Positions 1 to 11,194 of a stretch of 64,000 nt of DNA are shown piece by piece (the first letter of the stretch is position 1; each line of letters starts with the position of its first letter). The position numbers and the translations under genes are program-made. The notes beneath the pieces were generated by a model that worked only from the letters and a program-made list of their open reading frames with translations, ran no database searches and was not told where the DNA came from. Source of the stretch: Taiwanofungus camphoratus (taxonomy: Eukaryota > Basidiomycota > Agaricomycetes > Polyporales > Taiwanofungaceae); NCBI GenBank assembly GCA_003999685.1, contig CP021230.1, forward strand, positions 372,001-436,000. The letters are read 5' to 3'.

Positions 1-352
1 AAGTTTGACAGGTCTCAGTATAACTTGCGGTGATACAGCAACCATAATCGCGTTGTATTACGGTGGTGCTTCCGTTGATACCCTCATGTCGTGAATTCTG
101 GTATACATGGTTCTCTTTAGCGCTTACCTTCAGGGCAGGTTCTATAACAAATGTACACAACAGTAAAATACTGAGTTGATTGTAGGTTTGATGCATCACA
201 CGTCGTCACAATCTATGGTCGAGGGACAATTGACTGATATGAATACATTTCAAAACAATACTGCACGTCGTCTCATCGTACAAACACACGACGGTTATGA
301 GCGAAGGGCGAGCTGGTCCTGTGCTGCATGACAGATCTTGCAGACCTCTCCT
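1..352. other. Left-edge stretch without a supported gene
   Basis: I see no reading frame with family character here. Part of it must be the 3' flank of the metallothionein gene that ends at 353 on the minus strand. Confidence 0.4.
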
Positions 353-676
353 TCAGCAGTTGCATACTTGCGATTGCTTGGTGCAGGCGCAGTTCTGGCC
401 GCTCCCCCCGCATTCGCACTTGCGACGATACAGATGTGTATGAGACATGACACAAAACAAGTGTAGGCATACGTACCTTGCTGGTGTGGGCCTTGTTTGC
501 ACAGTTTTGGCAGTTGCATTTGCCCTTGGGACATTCGCAACCAGTGCCCGTGGGACCACAGGCACTGAGAGGAAGCGTAATTGTAGCGGAACACAATTCA
601 TGAGATCGAGGCGCGTGCACATGCAACAGATTGAGACTTACCTGCAGCTGTTCTGGCAGGTGCACGTCGCAACCAT
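353..676 (-). CDS. Small cysteine-rich metallothionein
   Basis: A 62-residue protein in three exons: 676-642, 564-477 and 418-353. Introns are 565-641 (gtaagt..ctcag) and 419-476 (gtacgt..gcaag). The start reads MVATCTCQNSC. Fifteen of 62 residues are Cys, at 5, 7, 11, 14, 21, 23, 28, 30, 33, 42, 44, 51, 53, 60 and 62, nearly all in C-x-C or C-x(2-3)-C spacing, and there are no aromatic residues. Known metallothioneins bind Cu(I), Zn or Cd in the cytosol and buffer or detoxify metal; fungal copper thioneins are usually 25-65 residues. It has two halves, residues 5-33 and 42-62, joined by a Cys-free linker, so two metal clusters are plausible. Both splice junctions keep the Cys pattern in frame. 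Which metal it binds cannot be read from the sequence. Gene callers would miss it, since the longest exon is 88 nt. Confidence 0.88.
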
Positions 677-1187
677 CTTGGAGGATGTTTAAATGTTTAA
701 TATGTTGTTGAAGTTTAAAATCAAGTTGGTGTGAAAGAGGATTAGACAACAGACTGACGAGTGTCGACGAAATATATACGAGGCCGTCCAAGTCGTGATT
801 GACTCCGCTATGACGCACCTACCTGCGTATCTACGTTGAAATGACGGATCGGACTTAGGCTGTAACGATCCCCTGACGGAGTGGAGGTTGATCACGGTAG
901 GGGAACGTCCTAGACAGTACGAACATGAAAAATACTCTGCCATCTGTGTGCCCAGCCCCACACAGAATGCGTACGAGGCAAAAAAAGCTTCCCGTATTCA
1001 AATCGCTCAATCCAAATATACGGAGAACGATACCAATGGATATCTGCACTAAAAGCGCACCATGATGTAGATTACAGACAAGCTAGGAGTAGTCTTGGAT
1101 CTATTAACACTATGCCCTTGCTGAGATGATCTCCAGTGAAAACATGAACGAGTGTGAAAGCAAGCTCACAACAATCGGCACTGTCTA
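677..1187. other. Intergenic stretch
   Basis: Promoter side of the metallothionein gene and 3' flank of the hydrolase gene. Short frames here have no recognisable features. Confidence 0.4.
771..779 (-). promoter_or_regulatory. Possible TATA box of the metallothionein gene
   Basis: On the minus strand this reads TATATATT, about 95-100 bp upstream of the metallothionein start, a usual distance for an inducible fungal gene. No metal-response element was identified with confidence. Confidence 0.4.
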
Positions 1188-4100
1188 TCATTCTGCCTTC
1201 GTCGCTTGATTTGAGCCATGGCCCTTCCTATGCTCCGCCACAAATTGCGCGAACCTCGATCTATGCTTCTCCTGTTGGACTGCAGGATCGTCCCGGTCGT
1301 GGCTAGAGTGCTTGTCGTGATTGTGCTTGCCTGGAGTCTTCGTCAGGAAGTCCACAATCAAAGACCAGAGGTTGTTTCCGTTCATTGCATTCTCTTCCGT
1401 CAGGAACGCCTGGTCTGCGATCCTGGCCAGCCGTCGCGCTTCTTCTGTGTCCCTCCGAGAAACGATGCTACTAGGTGGCGGGTGTTCATCGGTATCTAGC
1501 GCCCAAGCCCAAGGCCAGCTTCCCGTAGTAATCAGACCCTCCTTCACGCCTTTCGGTGTGTGTGCCTTCGCTTCAGATTGAGACGCCTTGTCATCATGGG
1601 CGAGGTGGGCTTGTAGCTGAGATATATTCCTCATCGTGTCGTGTTGCGCCAGGTTGATATTACGGAGGCGTTTCTTCTCGATAGATTTGTACGTCTTCGC
1701 AAACTTCCTGGTGAACTTTGCCTGTCCATCGTAATATCGCTGTACGATCAATTCGGAAATGGTGCCAATGAGCTCTTCGGGGTATAGGAGCGCAGACAGC
1801 TCGCTCTCCGGCTCCAAGGGCCGGATGACGCCTGACGTCGACACCCGTTCTCGAATCATGATGTCCTAAACCAAGATGGTCCATCAACAGCTGCAATGGC
1901 AACAGACACATTACTCGTCACAATACATACTAGACCACTGTCGTACACTGAAGGTTCACCAGCCTTGCGCACCACGTCGTCGTTGAGAGCTGGTGATTGC
2001 GGTGTATCCTTGAAGCGAGGGCCAGCAACGTCACTGCTCTCTGGTGTTTCTCGAGCCAGAGACGGTGGTGCCTGCGGCGCGCGCCCGGTACTACGCTGGA
2101 AGAAGGAACTCGCACGCGTGACGCTCGTGCTGACTGCACGTCGTAGAGTCTTTTTCTCCGCGTCATGGTCATCGGTCTTTCCCCCGGAGGTCGCAGGACG
2201 CGCTCCCGACGAACGGCCCTCGCTCTGCATCGAACCACGACGGTGAGCGACCACGGGCGAGGAGCGTTCTGCCTTGTCCTCGTCCGCGCGTGGTGTACCC
2301 GATAAGCTCGGGGTGCTCTCCGGCGAGAACGACGTCTGCATGTGGTTCGAAAGACTAGACGGGCCCGGGAGTATGCCCGTGACATATTTGCAGAAAGTCG
2401 CGATGCCCCTGTAGCAATACTTTGCCGGCTTCGTAAAGGAAAAAAGAACAGGAAGAGTATGTGCGGCGTCTGATGGAGCCACGATCAGCGGCCAGTTTCA
2501 GATGATGGTGCATGCGCCCGCTTACCGTCCCATACTTGTAAATGGACCTTGGTAGGTCCAAAGCGTTGTTCTATACCCTGAAGGGCAGGGTACATCTGTC
2601 GGGTCTCCTCCTTCACAATATGCTTCTGTGGATGAGCTGCCTTGTGAGCACTGCCACGACAAACCGGTCAGCTCGCAGTGAAAGTGACCAAACGTAGAGG
2701 CAACGTTACAAATAAATGATCTCGTCTCTAATCACTTCTTTATCGCTCACGATAATCAACAGAGGGGGCAGTCCGCCTAGGTAAGACAACACGGAGCTCA
2801 CAAGCGGGTGAGTCAGCAGATAGTTGGGGGTGTACATCTGCACTTGTTCCTCGATCTTCAGAAGCTTGCCAGTCGCAGTGCGGAGACTGATCGTTTGGTC
2901 TCGGACAGCAGAATCCGGGACGGGCAACGCCGCTGTCGAACCCAAGTGCAATGTCTGCCCAGAGGAAGCTACAAGGAACTCATGGTCGACCCCGCGAGAC
3001 GCAGATGCATCCTGCACTGCACTGGAGGCTGCTTCTGGGTCGGCCGGTTGCTTGTCCATACGCACGACCTCGCGCACGCGACTGCGGATGCTATTGTGGA
3101 CCTGGGCGGTCACCTCGTCCGGAGGCGGCGGCCACAGGGTGCTCGGCTTGTGGAACGACAGGCCATAAGGCGGGAGCACGTCCTGGGAGCGGCAGATCGT
3201 GAGATGCGCGGAAACGCCATGCGGAGGCACACTTACGGTGTTGGTGTTGGTGTGCACACTAGGAAACGAATGTGTCAGGTCGCACCAGGGTGATATGAGT
3301 ACGCCTCCGGCAGGCATTGGCAGCCCCGTATCGCGGATGAGTTGCAGCAAGGCTATGCACATGCCGCCCCCTGCGGAGTCCCCCGCGACAACGATATGTG
3401 CGGGATCGACCGGGCAGTGCGAGGCTCCTTCAGGAGGACGAATCAAGAACAGATCTAGAAGCATGTTGAAGAAACAAGGTTGATGCTATTAGGTATGCGG
3501 CCACGTACAGGCGGCGAGTAAATCTTGTATAGCGCATGGGAACGGGTATTGCGGTGCTAGACGGTAGTTGATAGCTGTATGCACGAAATTTATCAGTATG
3601 ATAGTATGCGTAGGTGGACCTCACTCACCAAAAACGCGGCCGTTGATCTTCCGCGCATAACGTTCGATGCTGTACCTGCACAGGCGTTAGCCACTGGCTT
3701 TGTTAGGTACTACTGGGTTGCAGTGCACCTTTCTTGATCGATGCTACCAAAGTAATAACCACCTTGACAGTAAAGTGAGTCCACGTGCACGATGATAGGA
3801 ACCATCAGTCCACACCTCCGTGAGCGAACAATATGCACCGCATCTTGTCCATTTCAGGTTCATAGACCGCAGGCGCTTCTTGGCTGCTTCCATCCTTGGG
3901 CATGTCCGCCGACCTGCTCGCCTTTCGTATATTGCTAGATTTCTCCTTCTGCTGCGCTTTGTGTCGTTTCTTTGCTTCCTCCCAGTCTTTCTTTGCTGTG
4001 ATCCATTCGGCATCGATGCTGCCATTGCATGCTGCAGGTGAATGCGACAGTAATGTGGGTGAATACATACCCTCCGACGCCCCGAACTTGCCACCATTTG

Positions 4101-4745
4101 GTGCCCCCGACGACCCGTTTTGTTACCTCTTCTCCGCCGAGCGCTTTGATCAGGTACGTGGCCGCATCATCACAACATGACATCGGAACGACCAGTCGTA
4201 CGACATGGGTCCAAGGGGGTGATGGTGTACGAGTATTGGAAAATTCCTGCAGCTCCTCCACGGTATGCCTGGAGATTGCAGTACAATAAGCACACATCAA
4301 CATCAAAAACATTCAGGGCAGGTTATTATTGTGCTATAGCTCTCCGCTGAATTTGTTATGCGAATACTCGAAGCGGTTCACAGGAGACCTTCAAGGATCA
4401 TGAATGACAGGGTTAATCTAGCTCTATGCGCTCGGAGTCCTACAGACTACTTCCTCATATCTTGGACCTGTGAAAGTACTATGGAGTATGGTGAACTCAC
4501 TTAGTGGCAGCTTCGAGGAATGTCTTGAGATTACTGAGATGCCATCCTGAAGGCGAGTCGCGCTGAATGCGGCTTACCTTGACTACATGGAATACTTCAT
4601 CGTACAATAGCTCATCTTGGCTCAATTGCGTTACTCCATCACCGCGCTCCTTCAGTATTCGTTCTGCATAATGCTTCACGAGAGTGTCCAACAGCAAAGG
4701 CCCGAGTTTGAATCCTGCCTGGCTGAGGAGGGAATTTATAGGCAT
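1188..4745 (-). CDS. HSL-like alpha/beta hydrolase (lipase/esterase), large fungal form
   Basis: Twelve exons: 4745-4578, 4523-4501, 4268-4071, 4018-3816, 3762-3729, 3675-3629, 3574-3509, 3454-3237, 3182-2710, 2650-2526, 2469-1931 and 1865-1188, giving 923 residues. The spliced frame holds the hormone-sensitive-lipase oxyanion motif HGGGYYFGS (about residue 195), INYRLAPQYPFP, the nucleophile elbow GDSAGGG (about 270), a candidate catalytic Asp in IVSDKEVIRDE (about 470) and a candidate His in DDAAHTLP (about 520). Such enzymes cleave acyl esters; the substrate is unknown. After the domain come about 170 Ser-rich, probably disordered residues and a charged C-terminal segment shared by large fungal members. 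Intron 3183-3236 is 54 nt and in frame, so it was called by interruption of the conserved block between HTNTNT and PPYGLSFHK. One intron is long (232 nt, 4269-4500). The start at 4745 is the first ATG of the conserved frame. Confidence 0.85.
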
Positions 4746-6255
4746 TGCAAGCTCACACAAATGATCGAGGTGAAGATGAAAGTGAAGTGTAGAGTACCAG
4801 GCCGTGCAGTTTCATGGTCGTCGCTTTCCCGTACCCTATACGCATGTGATAGATCCTTACGCCAAGTCGCGGCAGCTCTGAAACCACGTGACTCAATACC
4901 CTGTTTTGCCTGAGCAAGTTGACCTCCTTGTTCTCTGGTCATGGATGGATGGAATCGATTTGCGTGCTACGGGCGCATAAGCACCTATGGTGCACGTCTA
5001 CTGTACTAACTATGTGTCGTATGATACTGCTGCCACCCTGTTCTCTGATCAATCTTAACACAGAGTCCAAGAATGAAGTATGTCACGTCTTCGACATCCC
5101 AAGAACAGTCGATATTGTATGGTGTATTGATATTGGCTCCGAGATCACTAGTTCAATCCGCATTGCGTTTAGGGTGTTACTCTGCCCGAACTTCTCGCCT
5201 TGGTGCGGCTTGTCACATCGAGCAACTGGTTGGGAAGTGACGAAAACCTGTTGTTCAATTTCATAGATACTTGATAGATACTAAGAATATTGAATCGACG
5301 TGTTGGTCCAATACTTCGCTACTGCTTGCAGCGCGAGATGTTTGGGGTGTACAATGCTGTACGCCTTTTTGCATTTCAAATGTTATCGTTGTCGTTTTTG
5401 ACGGGCCTCTGCTTGCTATTGTACTTTTGGTGAGATAGAGCAGGCTGCGCTATACCGTGGATATGCGCCGTACCCTGAGTGTTGCAAGACCCTCCGATGT
5501 GACTGAGGCATGCTATGGCCCGACCTATCCCTTGGTGCTACAAGTACTTGGACTATTGCACCTTGCCATCGCAACGCTCTGCGTCCATGAAATTCAATTG
5601 TACCATCATCTTCAGGCGTCCGTTCTTGAAAACGAGTAGGTATTTGATATGAATTTTGTCGTGTTATTGTTCAGATTTCTTTTCCGCAATAGATCCTGGT
5701 ATTTTAATATCATGTCTTCACATTCTGCAGCGTTGTCATTCAACCATGCACTCGGATGGTCTGCCAGTTGTAAGATTTTCTGTCTTGTCTGGGCTTATAC
5801 CATTGCTTGTGGCAAATGCATGTTAGGCGGTGAGGATCATCCCTTGCCCTACACGATGTGGCTACTTGAAGCATGGCCCAATTGAAAATACATGTGTAAT
5901 CCTTCAAGCTTTAGGTTCAAGCACGTGCGCAGTCAGTCCTCGGGATGCGATTCGGTTGTAACGCTGCTCGAGGCAATATATACACATTCCCCTTTTGTAT
6001 CCCTACTTGCTATAATCCATAGATAAGTCAACAACGTGCGTGGGCCCTTGACTATCGTAGGTCCGGCTATATTTAATATTTATTAGACATGCCAAATGGA
6101 GCGACGTCCATCAGTATGCTCAGACTTTGGAGAAGTCCCATAAGAGCATGAACCGAGATGCTTGAAGTACACGTTCCCCGGTGCCCAGCTGCAGCAAACC
6201 GACCCCAAGCATTCGTCGTTATTTGCATTCCCATCGGCAAGGGTTGTTTCACGCA
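4746..6255. other. 1.5-kb gene-poor stretch
   Basis: Short frames on the plus strand (4919-5266, 5457-5639, 5649-5885) show no motif, no introns that extend them, and biased hydrophobic composition expected of AT-rich spacer. The part near 5973-6080 has TATA-like sequence and probably belongs to the promoter of the SUR7-like gene. Nothing else supported. Confidence 0.45.
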
Positions 6256-6960
6256 ATGGGCATTCTGAACCTCAAGACCCCGCCACCCCGACCACTCGCT
6301 CGCCACCTGGAAATCTCTATCGCGACCTGTGTGGTGATGTTCATTTCGTTCCTTCTTTATCTCCTTGTTGGTCTTTCGCTCCCTATCATCAAGTCCATCT
6401 ACCTCTTCTCTATCAAGCTCAAGGCTGTCGCTGGTCAACCACCCACTGCAGCCGCGACCGACTTGCGATTCGGTGTGTGGGGTGTTTGTGCGTACAGCGT
6501 CATACCCGGCTTCCAATACTGTTATGGCCCAACTCTGGGTTACACGATACCGCAAGACATTCTCTCGCTGACGGGTTACCCTCAGCTCGTCAATGCAGTA
6601 GTGAAAGCACTGACCGTCCTGCTCGTGCTCCATCCCGTATGCGCGGCCCTCGCCTTCGTATGCATGTTCACCTCGCTGTTCCTCGAGTCGCACTGCATGT
6701 CGATCACGTCACTCGTCATCTCCGTGATCACCATCATTCTGGGCTGTTTGGTGTTTGCTGCCGACCTCGCATTGGTGATCGTGGGCAGGACCAAGGTCGG
6801 GCCGCTGACGAACTTCACGTACTATGTCAACTGGGGCCCCGGCGTGTGGATGATCCTCACCGCTGTTATCCTACTGTGGGTGGGGATGGTGTTGCTGAGC
6901 GTGGTGGTCTGTCAGTGCTGTGGAATAAGGAATAAATATGATGATGAAAACTACTATTGA
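6256..6960 (+). CDS. SUR7/PalI (Rim9-like) four-helix plasma-membrane protein
   Basis: A 234-residue intronless frame. It has four hydrophobic helices at about residues 19-42, 112-138, 149-177 and 196-219, a large first extracellular loop with the family motif G-x-W-G-x-C (GVWGVC at 73-78) and a second loop Cys at 89. It ends in a short charged tail (KYDDENYY). Known SUR7/PalI proteins sit in the plasma membrane, either in eisosome-type domains or, as Rim9/PalI, in the ambient-pH sensing complex that feeds Rim101/PacC. The short tail fits a plain Rim9-like member, but sequence alone does not separate the two roles. The ATG at 6256 was chosen because it directly precedes the first helix; the frame stays open 25 codons further upstream but that part is unlike the family. 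Confidence 0.8.
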   Translation: MGILNLKTPPPRPLARHLEISIATCVVMFISFLLYLLVGLSLPIIKSIYLFSIKLKAVAGQPPTAAATDLRFGVWGVCAYSVIPGFQYCYGPTLGYTIPQDILSLTGYPQLVNAVVKALTVLLVLHPVCAALAFVCMFTSLFLESHCMSITSLVISVITIILGCLVFAADLALVIVGRTKVGPLTNFTYYVNWGPGVWMILTAVILLWVGMVLLSVVVCQCCGIRNKYDDENYY

Positions 6961-7953
6961 TCAGGAAGACTTCGGCGTAAGTATCATTCTCTAATCATCC
7001 TCCGGCGGGAGTTCTTGACTTCTCTCAGGCAGCACGTTAAGCTTGAACATGAGCCGGATTAGAGCTCCCCAGTGTCCCCGCCTATCGCGATCGAGGCTAA
7101 CCGTCGCAGATCTATCCGATGATCTGCGCAGCAGTGTCTGGCGGTTGGCCTTCTATATCACTCACGACCTCTCACGACATTCACGGACATTGATGACCAC
7201 TCATGCCTTGCAACGACACTCACGATGACCCATGCCCCATTTTGCATGTTCACTTGATGGGCTTCTGTGCTTGCTTATTCACATCTTGGCTAGCGATGGC
7301 ACTGAACGTATCGTTATTCGGTTTACCTATCTACATACCTTACTTTATTGTGTTTTCCTGGTCATCACAGTTAGTTCTTCTGCTGGCGTATTCATTTGTT
7401 TTCACTATGCAAGTGCTGTTGTCTACATGACTCTCAACTCGTCGTGTTACGCGATGTTGTCATATTCAATAATAATGTTGCATCATTATTGGGCTCTGGA
7501 AAGTGTGACCACTTGTCAGTTCTTTCTTGAGTCCACAAAGACAATCAGAACGGCAAACATAAAGAATAAATGTCCTCTATGATGAGGATGGGCCATAGGC
7601 TACTCGATGGATTTCTGCCCCGAACGTCATATTATGCGACAGTAAACCTGTGACAACTCTCGACAAGTACAAATTGAAGCGGGAACTCAGTGATCGCTTG
7701 ATAAGAAACCTCGCGCACGGTTTATAGGCACTGTTAAACCAAATCTGCACAAAGTAACGTTCGTCGGAGCTTTTGGACGGTTAGATGTCAAAAGATCCAG
7801 GTAAAGTCAGTAGTAATGAATGATGATACAGATACACGTCGGGGACCACGACTCCCCTACGAGGCCTAATGAGATACCCACTTGGAAAGAATTAGAACAA
7901 ATCGTCTTAGTGGTACAATCGAAAGGAGATGGATGGACAACATATAACGTACG
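6961..7953. other. Spacer between two convergent genes, with a possible 3' UTR intron
   Basis: Just after the SUR7-like stop, 6977-7028 has a GTAAGT donor, a CTAAT-like branch site and a CTCTCAG acceptor spaced 52 nt, as in a local intron but outside the reading frame, so possibly a 3' UTR intron. The rest has only short AT-rich frames with no support. Confidence 0.35.
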
Positions 7954-8996
7954 TCAAAAATGACTAACTTCTACAACCTCCCTGCTTTCATTAATTTGGA
8001 CTTTGAGGCTATGCCCTCTCCACGGGGGTAGCTTCTTCTGACCGTCACTTCCATAGCCCCCTTCTGTGACACCATCTCCAAAGAAAACGTATCCCGGAAT
8101 ATAGCGGTCAACGAAGCTTAAAAGATTGGCATTATTAATTTGATGGGTGTCGACCGGACGGAATGCAACAAACGCACGCTTCGACCTGATCATCCGTCAT
8201 GCCCTTCCCACCATTCGACGACTTCATATTGTGCTCCTGCTGTAATCGCCACTTGTAGATGTGTGTATATGGATGCGATTCTTCCGGTGTTATCTGTTCA
8301 AGTATTGGTAGAAATCATCTTGCTCGCATTCACATTGGGTATACAAAGTACCTGAATGAAGGAATCGAGCATCTCCCACCAGGATAGATACCCCTGAAGT
8401 CTCTCGTTGACGTCAACGATGTCCTCCTCCCTGAAACCCCGTTTCTGAAAGAAATCCTGACCCAAGCCTTGGACAGGTTGCTGCCATCGCCGATCGATCT
8501 CCTCCAGTAATGTAGGATAGAAGCCCACGCACCAGCCCTCCAGAATCACGACATCAACAGGGGAGCGTACCAAAGCCCCTTCCTCGACACGATCACCCTC
8601 TCCGTCAAACAAGCTCTTGTCGAATCGCGGGGTTCTCACTTGGGCTACTCCGTGCACTTCAATGTCATTGATTTGCTTTAGCCTTTTGAGGATGTCGGTT
8701 CCTAGAAGTACATCATGCGTGCCCGGTTGCCCCCGCCCTCTGAGAAGGAGGTTCTGTGGGTGTGCAGTCGCCAGCGCAACAAGTCCATCATGCGGAAGGT
8801 ATAAATCGTCAATCGACAGCACTGCGACCGAGAGATTGTCCGAGGGAGATGTGAGAGCCTCGCGTACGCGGGAGGTAAGGAACGTCTTTCCGCTCCCCTG
8901 AGGGCCTTGTACTCCAACGAGGAGGGGTGGTACCATATGCCCCGCAAAGAAACGCAACCGGTAAGTTTGAAGTTGTGTCAATATATGAGAGCGCAT
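7954..8996 (-). CDS. TDA10: TDA10 / D-glycerate 3-kinase-like P-loop kinase
   Basis: Exons 8996-8352, 8293-8178 and 8116-7954 give 307 residues. The P-loop reads GPQGSGKT, followed by a Walker B-like LSIDDLYLP and later VDVVILEGWCVGF. Other family blocks are WRLQQEHNMK and FVDRYIPGYVFFGDGV near the C-terminus. Yeast TDA10 is an ATP-binding kinase-fold protein related to plant glycerate kinase; the substrate in fungi is not settled. Both introns (8294-8351 and 8117-8177) restore the conserved reading exactly. The start is uncertain: the frame is open upstream of 8996 without an ATG, so a short first exon may lie between about 9000 and 9110. Length agrees with the yeast protein (about 290). Confidence 0.85.
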
Positions 8997-9958
8997 ATGC
9001 TGTACCGCAGGGAGCTGGCTGCTTGTCTCCAAACATGATTGCAAAAAGACATGAGACAGAGCTGTTCAAAGAGTAACTTTGGCAGTTCAGGGAACCACCT
9101 ACATCACTCATGTTGCCGTCGATCCTCTCTACATTCAAAATTACTTGCTGTGTGTGATCGCGGCAGGGAAACAAGATGTGTAATTTCCTTTCCTGGAATT
9201 AGGCGCCGAGATATTGCACAACGCAAATTAACCGGCGCACCGAGACGGTGTTGCTCGTAGAATTGAACAGTGCGAAGCACAGCTATTCGATAGACAGGGG
9301 ATGTTGTAACGCATATACGGGCTGCAAGGAGTTTCGTTGTATTAGATCTGACTAACCTGCCGTTCCCTATAAGTATCTTGCAAGTGCAAATGATGATATT
9401 TCCGAAATGTCTCCGCCGCATAGAAGTCGAGAGCTGAAGAACTTTTGAGGGCCAGATCCTGACCACCAGCTACGGAGGTCCGTAAGCCAGGGAAAATATG
9501 AGGCTTTCCGCCGTATTAACAGCACTACGAGATCGCCGTTATAATACATGACGCACAATCCGAAGAGTGCTGTAGGTTGCGACCGTCCTCCCAAGTGTTG
9601 GATTTGAGTCAACTTCGTCACACTTTGCAGAGAAAAAACCTGAGTGCTAGCAGTATCACGCCATAAGAGCTCCCGGCACATGAGTAGATCAAAAAGAAAA
9701 ACTATGAAGTATTGCAATCTTTTTGAATCTGTGAAGTTGTGCATAGAGCTCAAGAAAAATAGCGTCGCCAACGGGAGTGTTCATCTCCGCCCGGATATAG
9801 CCGTTCCCCGCTTTAGATCTGTACCTCGAAGTCGTGGCAGCATCGAGCGCAGTACATTGTGCTCGAGATCTATTCCGAACATTCGTCTCACTCAGGACGA
9901 CCGCCACGACCTTGTTCGGTCTACCTATCCTCAAATATTCGAATAAAAACCAAGAAAA
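8997..9958. other. Region between divergent TDA10-like gene and RER1
   Basis: May carry a missing first exon of the TDA10-like gene near 9000-9110 and the RER1 promoter. A minus-strand frame at 9367-9771 is long but has no recognisable domain and I treat it as chance. Confidence 0.4.
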
Positions 9959-10863
9959 ATGATGTCCTCATCGGAACCCGGCACACCAGGCGTGGGCCCC
10001 TTCCACCCCGTGTCCATGCAATACAACAAGATACAACGGCAATACCAGCAGTTGCTCGACCGTGTCACACCGTTTGTACTCTATAGGTGGCTGGGATTTG
10101 TGGGAATTCTGGCTTTATTTATACTGAGGATAGTATTGGCGCAAGGGGTGAGTGATTCGTCTCAGTGCTGGAAGGAAAGGTCTGACGGATTATGGCGCGA
10201 TATAGTGGTATATTGGTTGGTCGATTGATGAGCATAACTGTATGCAGTGCTAACCGACTTTCACTCGTTGCCTATGACAGTTTGCTGTGTGTTTACTTCC
10301 TGCCCGCTTCGTAATACACAAAGTACTAAATTATGTTCTTGGCCCTCCAGACGCCCATGCAATCTACCTCCTCAATCTGCTGCTCGCCTTCCTACAACCT
10401 AAATTCGACCCTTCATTTCAAGAAGACTTGCTTGCAGATGAAATTGAGGAAGGCGGCGAAGACACGGGTGCCTCGCTGCCTTCACAACGGGACGACGAGT
10501 TCCGGCCATTCGTGAGACGGTTACCAGAGTGGCAGTTTTGGTGCGTGTTGGCGTCATTCTGCCATATTCGTATCAGAAATTAGACCCATGCGAAATCCAG
10601 GTTGTCAGCTACAAGAGCTACAGTCCTTGCTCTGTTTTGCACAATATCGGAAGTGTTCGACGTGCCCGTGTATTGGCCTATCCTCGTGATATACTTCTTC
10701 GTGCTCTTTGCACTTACGATGCGCCGACAAATACAGTATGTACTCAGTTATACTTTATCCGGCGAATACCATGAAAGCCTCATCGTCATACAGACATATG
10801 ATCAAATACAAGTACATCCCCTTCGATATTGGCCGAAAAGTTCGCTATGGTGGACACAAGTAG
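9959..10863 (+). CDS. RER1: RER1, ER-retention receptor of the early Golgi
   Basis: Six exons: 9959-10147, 10206-10215, 10281-10286, 10351-10540, 10601-10735 and 10794-10863, giving 199 residues. RER1 is a four-helix Golgi membrane protein that returns ER membrane proteins through their transmembrane segments. Conserved blocks are WYIVCYA, AFLQPKFDPS, EFRPFVRRLPEWQFW, SEVFDVPVYWPIL, MRRQIQHMIKY and IPFDIGRKVRYGG. The second and third exons are micro-exons of 10 and 6 nt: they code W-Y-I-(V) and (V)-C-(Y), residues conserved in the family, and each adjoining intron (58, 65, 64 nt) has proper GT..AG ends and a CTAAC/CTAAA/CTGAC branch site. Without them the frame cannot be joined. Confidence 0.92.
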
Positions 10864-11194
10864 TATATCGGGATCCTTGTCTGGACTGCACTTGGACGCA
10901 ATTGACACACATAGAGGGGTCGACGTCAGTATCTTGAATCACATGGGGTTTACTTACGCGAGAACTACGTGAATGTCGCACCATATACCTACCATACACA
11001 GAGTCTATCCTCGTTATAATCCCAGCCATATAGCTACCTCCAAACTTCGATACTTTAAGTAGGTTAGCATGTCAGCGACTCGTCTGCAGATCATTGCGTA
11101 AATACGGGGCTGTCAGGCCTTCGAAAAGCTCAATACTATGACTACAAACAGGTAGGAAAAACATAGCGCAAGTCCATGCCTACCGCGGATACAA
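10864..11194. other. Short spacer between convergent genes
   Basis: 3' flanks of RER1 and of the reductase-like gene. Nothing else supported. Confidence 0.4.

Noticed and set aside
273-818. 181-residue minus-strand open frame
   Set aside because: It is the read-through of metallothionein exon 2 and its introns; splicing gives a far better Cys-rich protein.
4919-5885. Three plus-strand short frames
   Set aside because: No motifs, no joining introns and no codon preference; they look like chance frames in spacer DNA.
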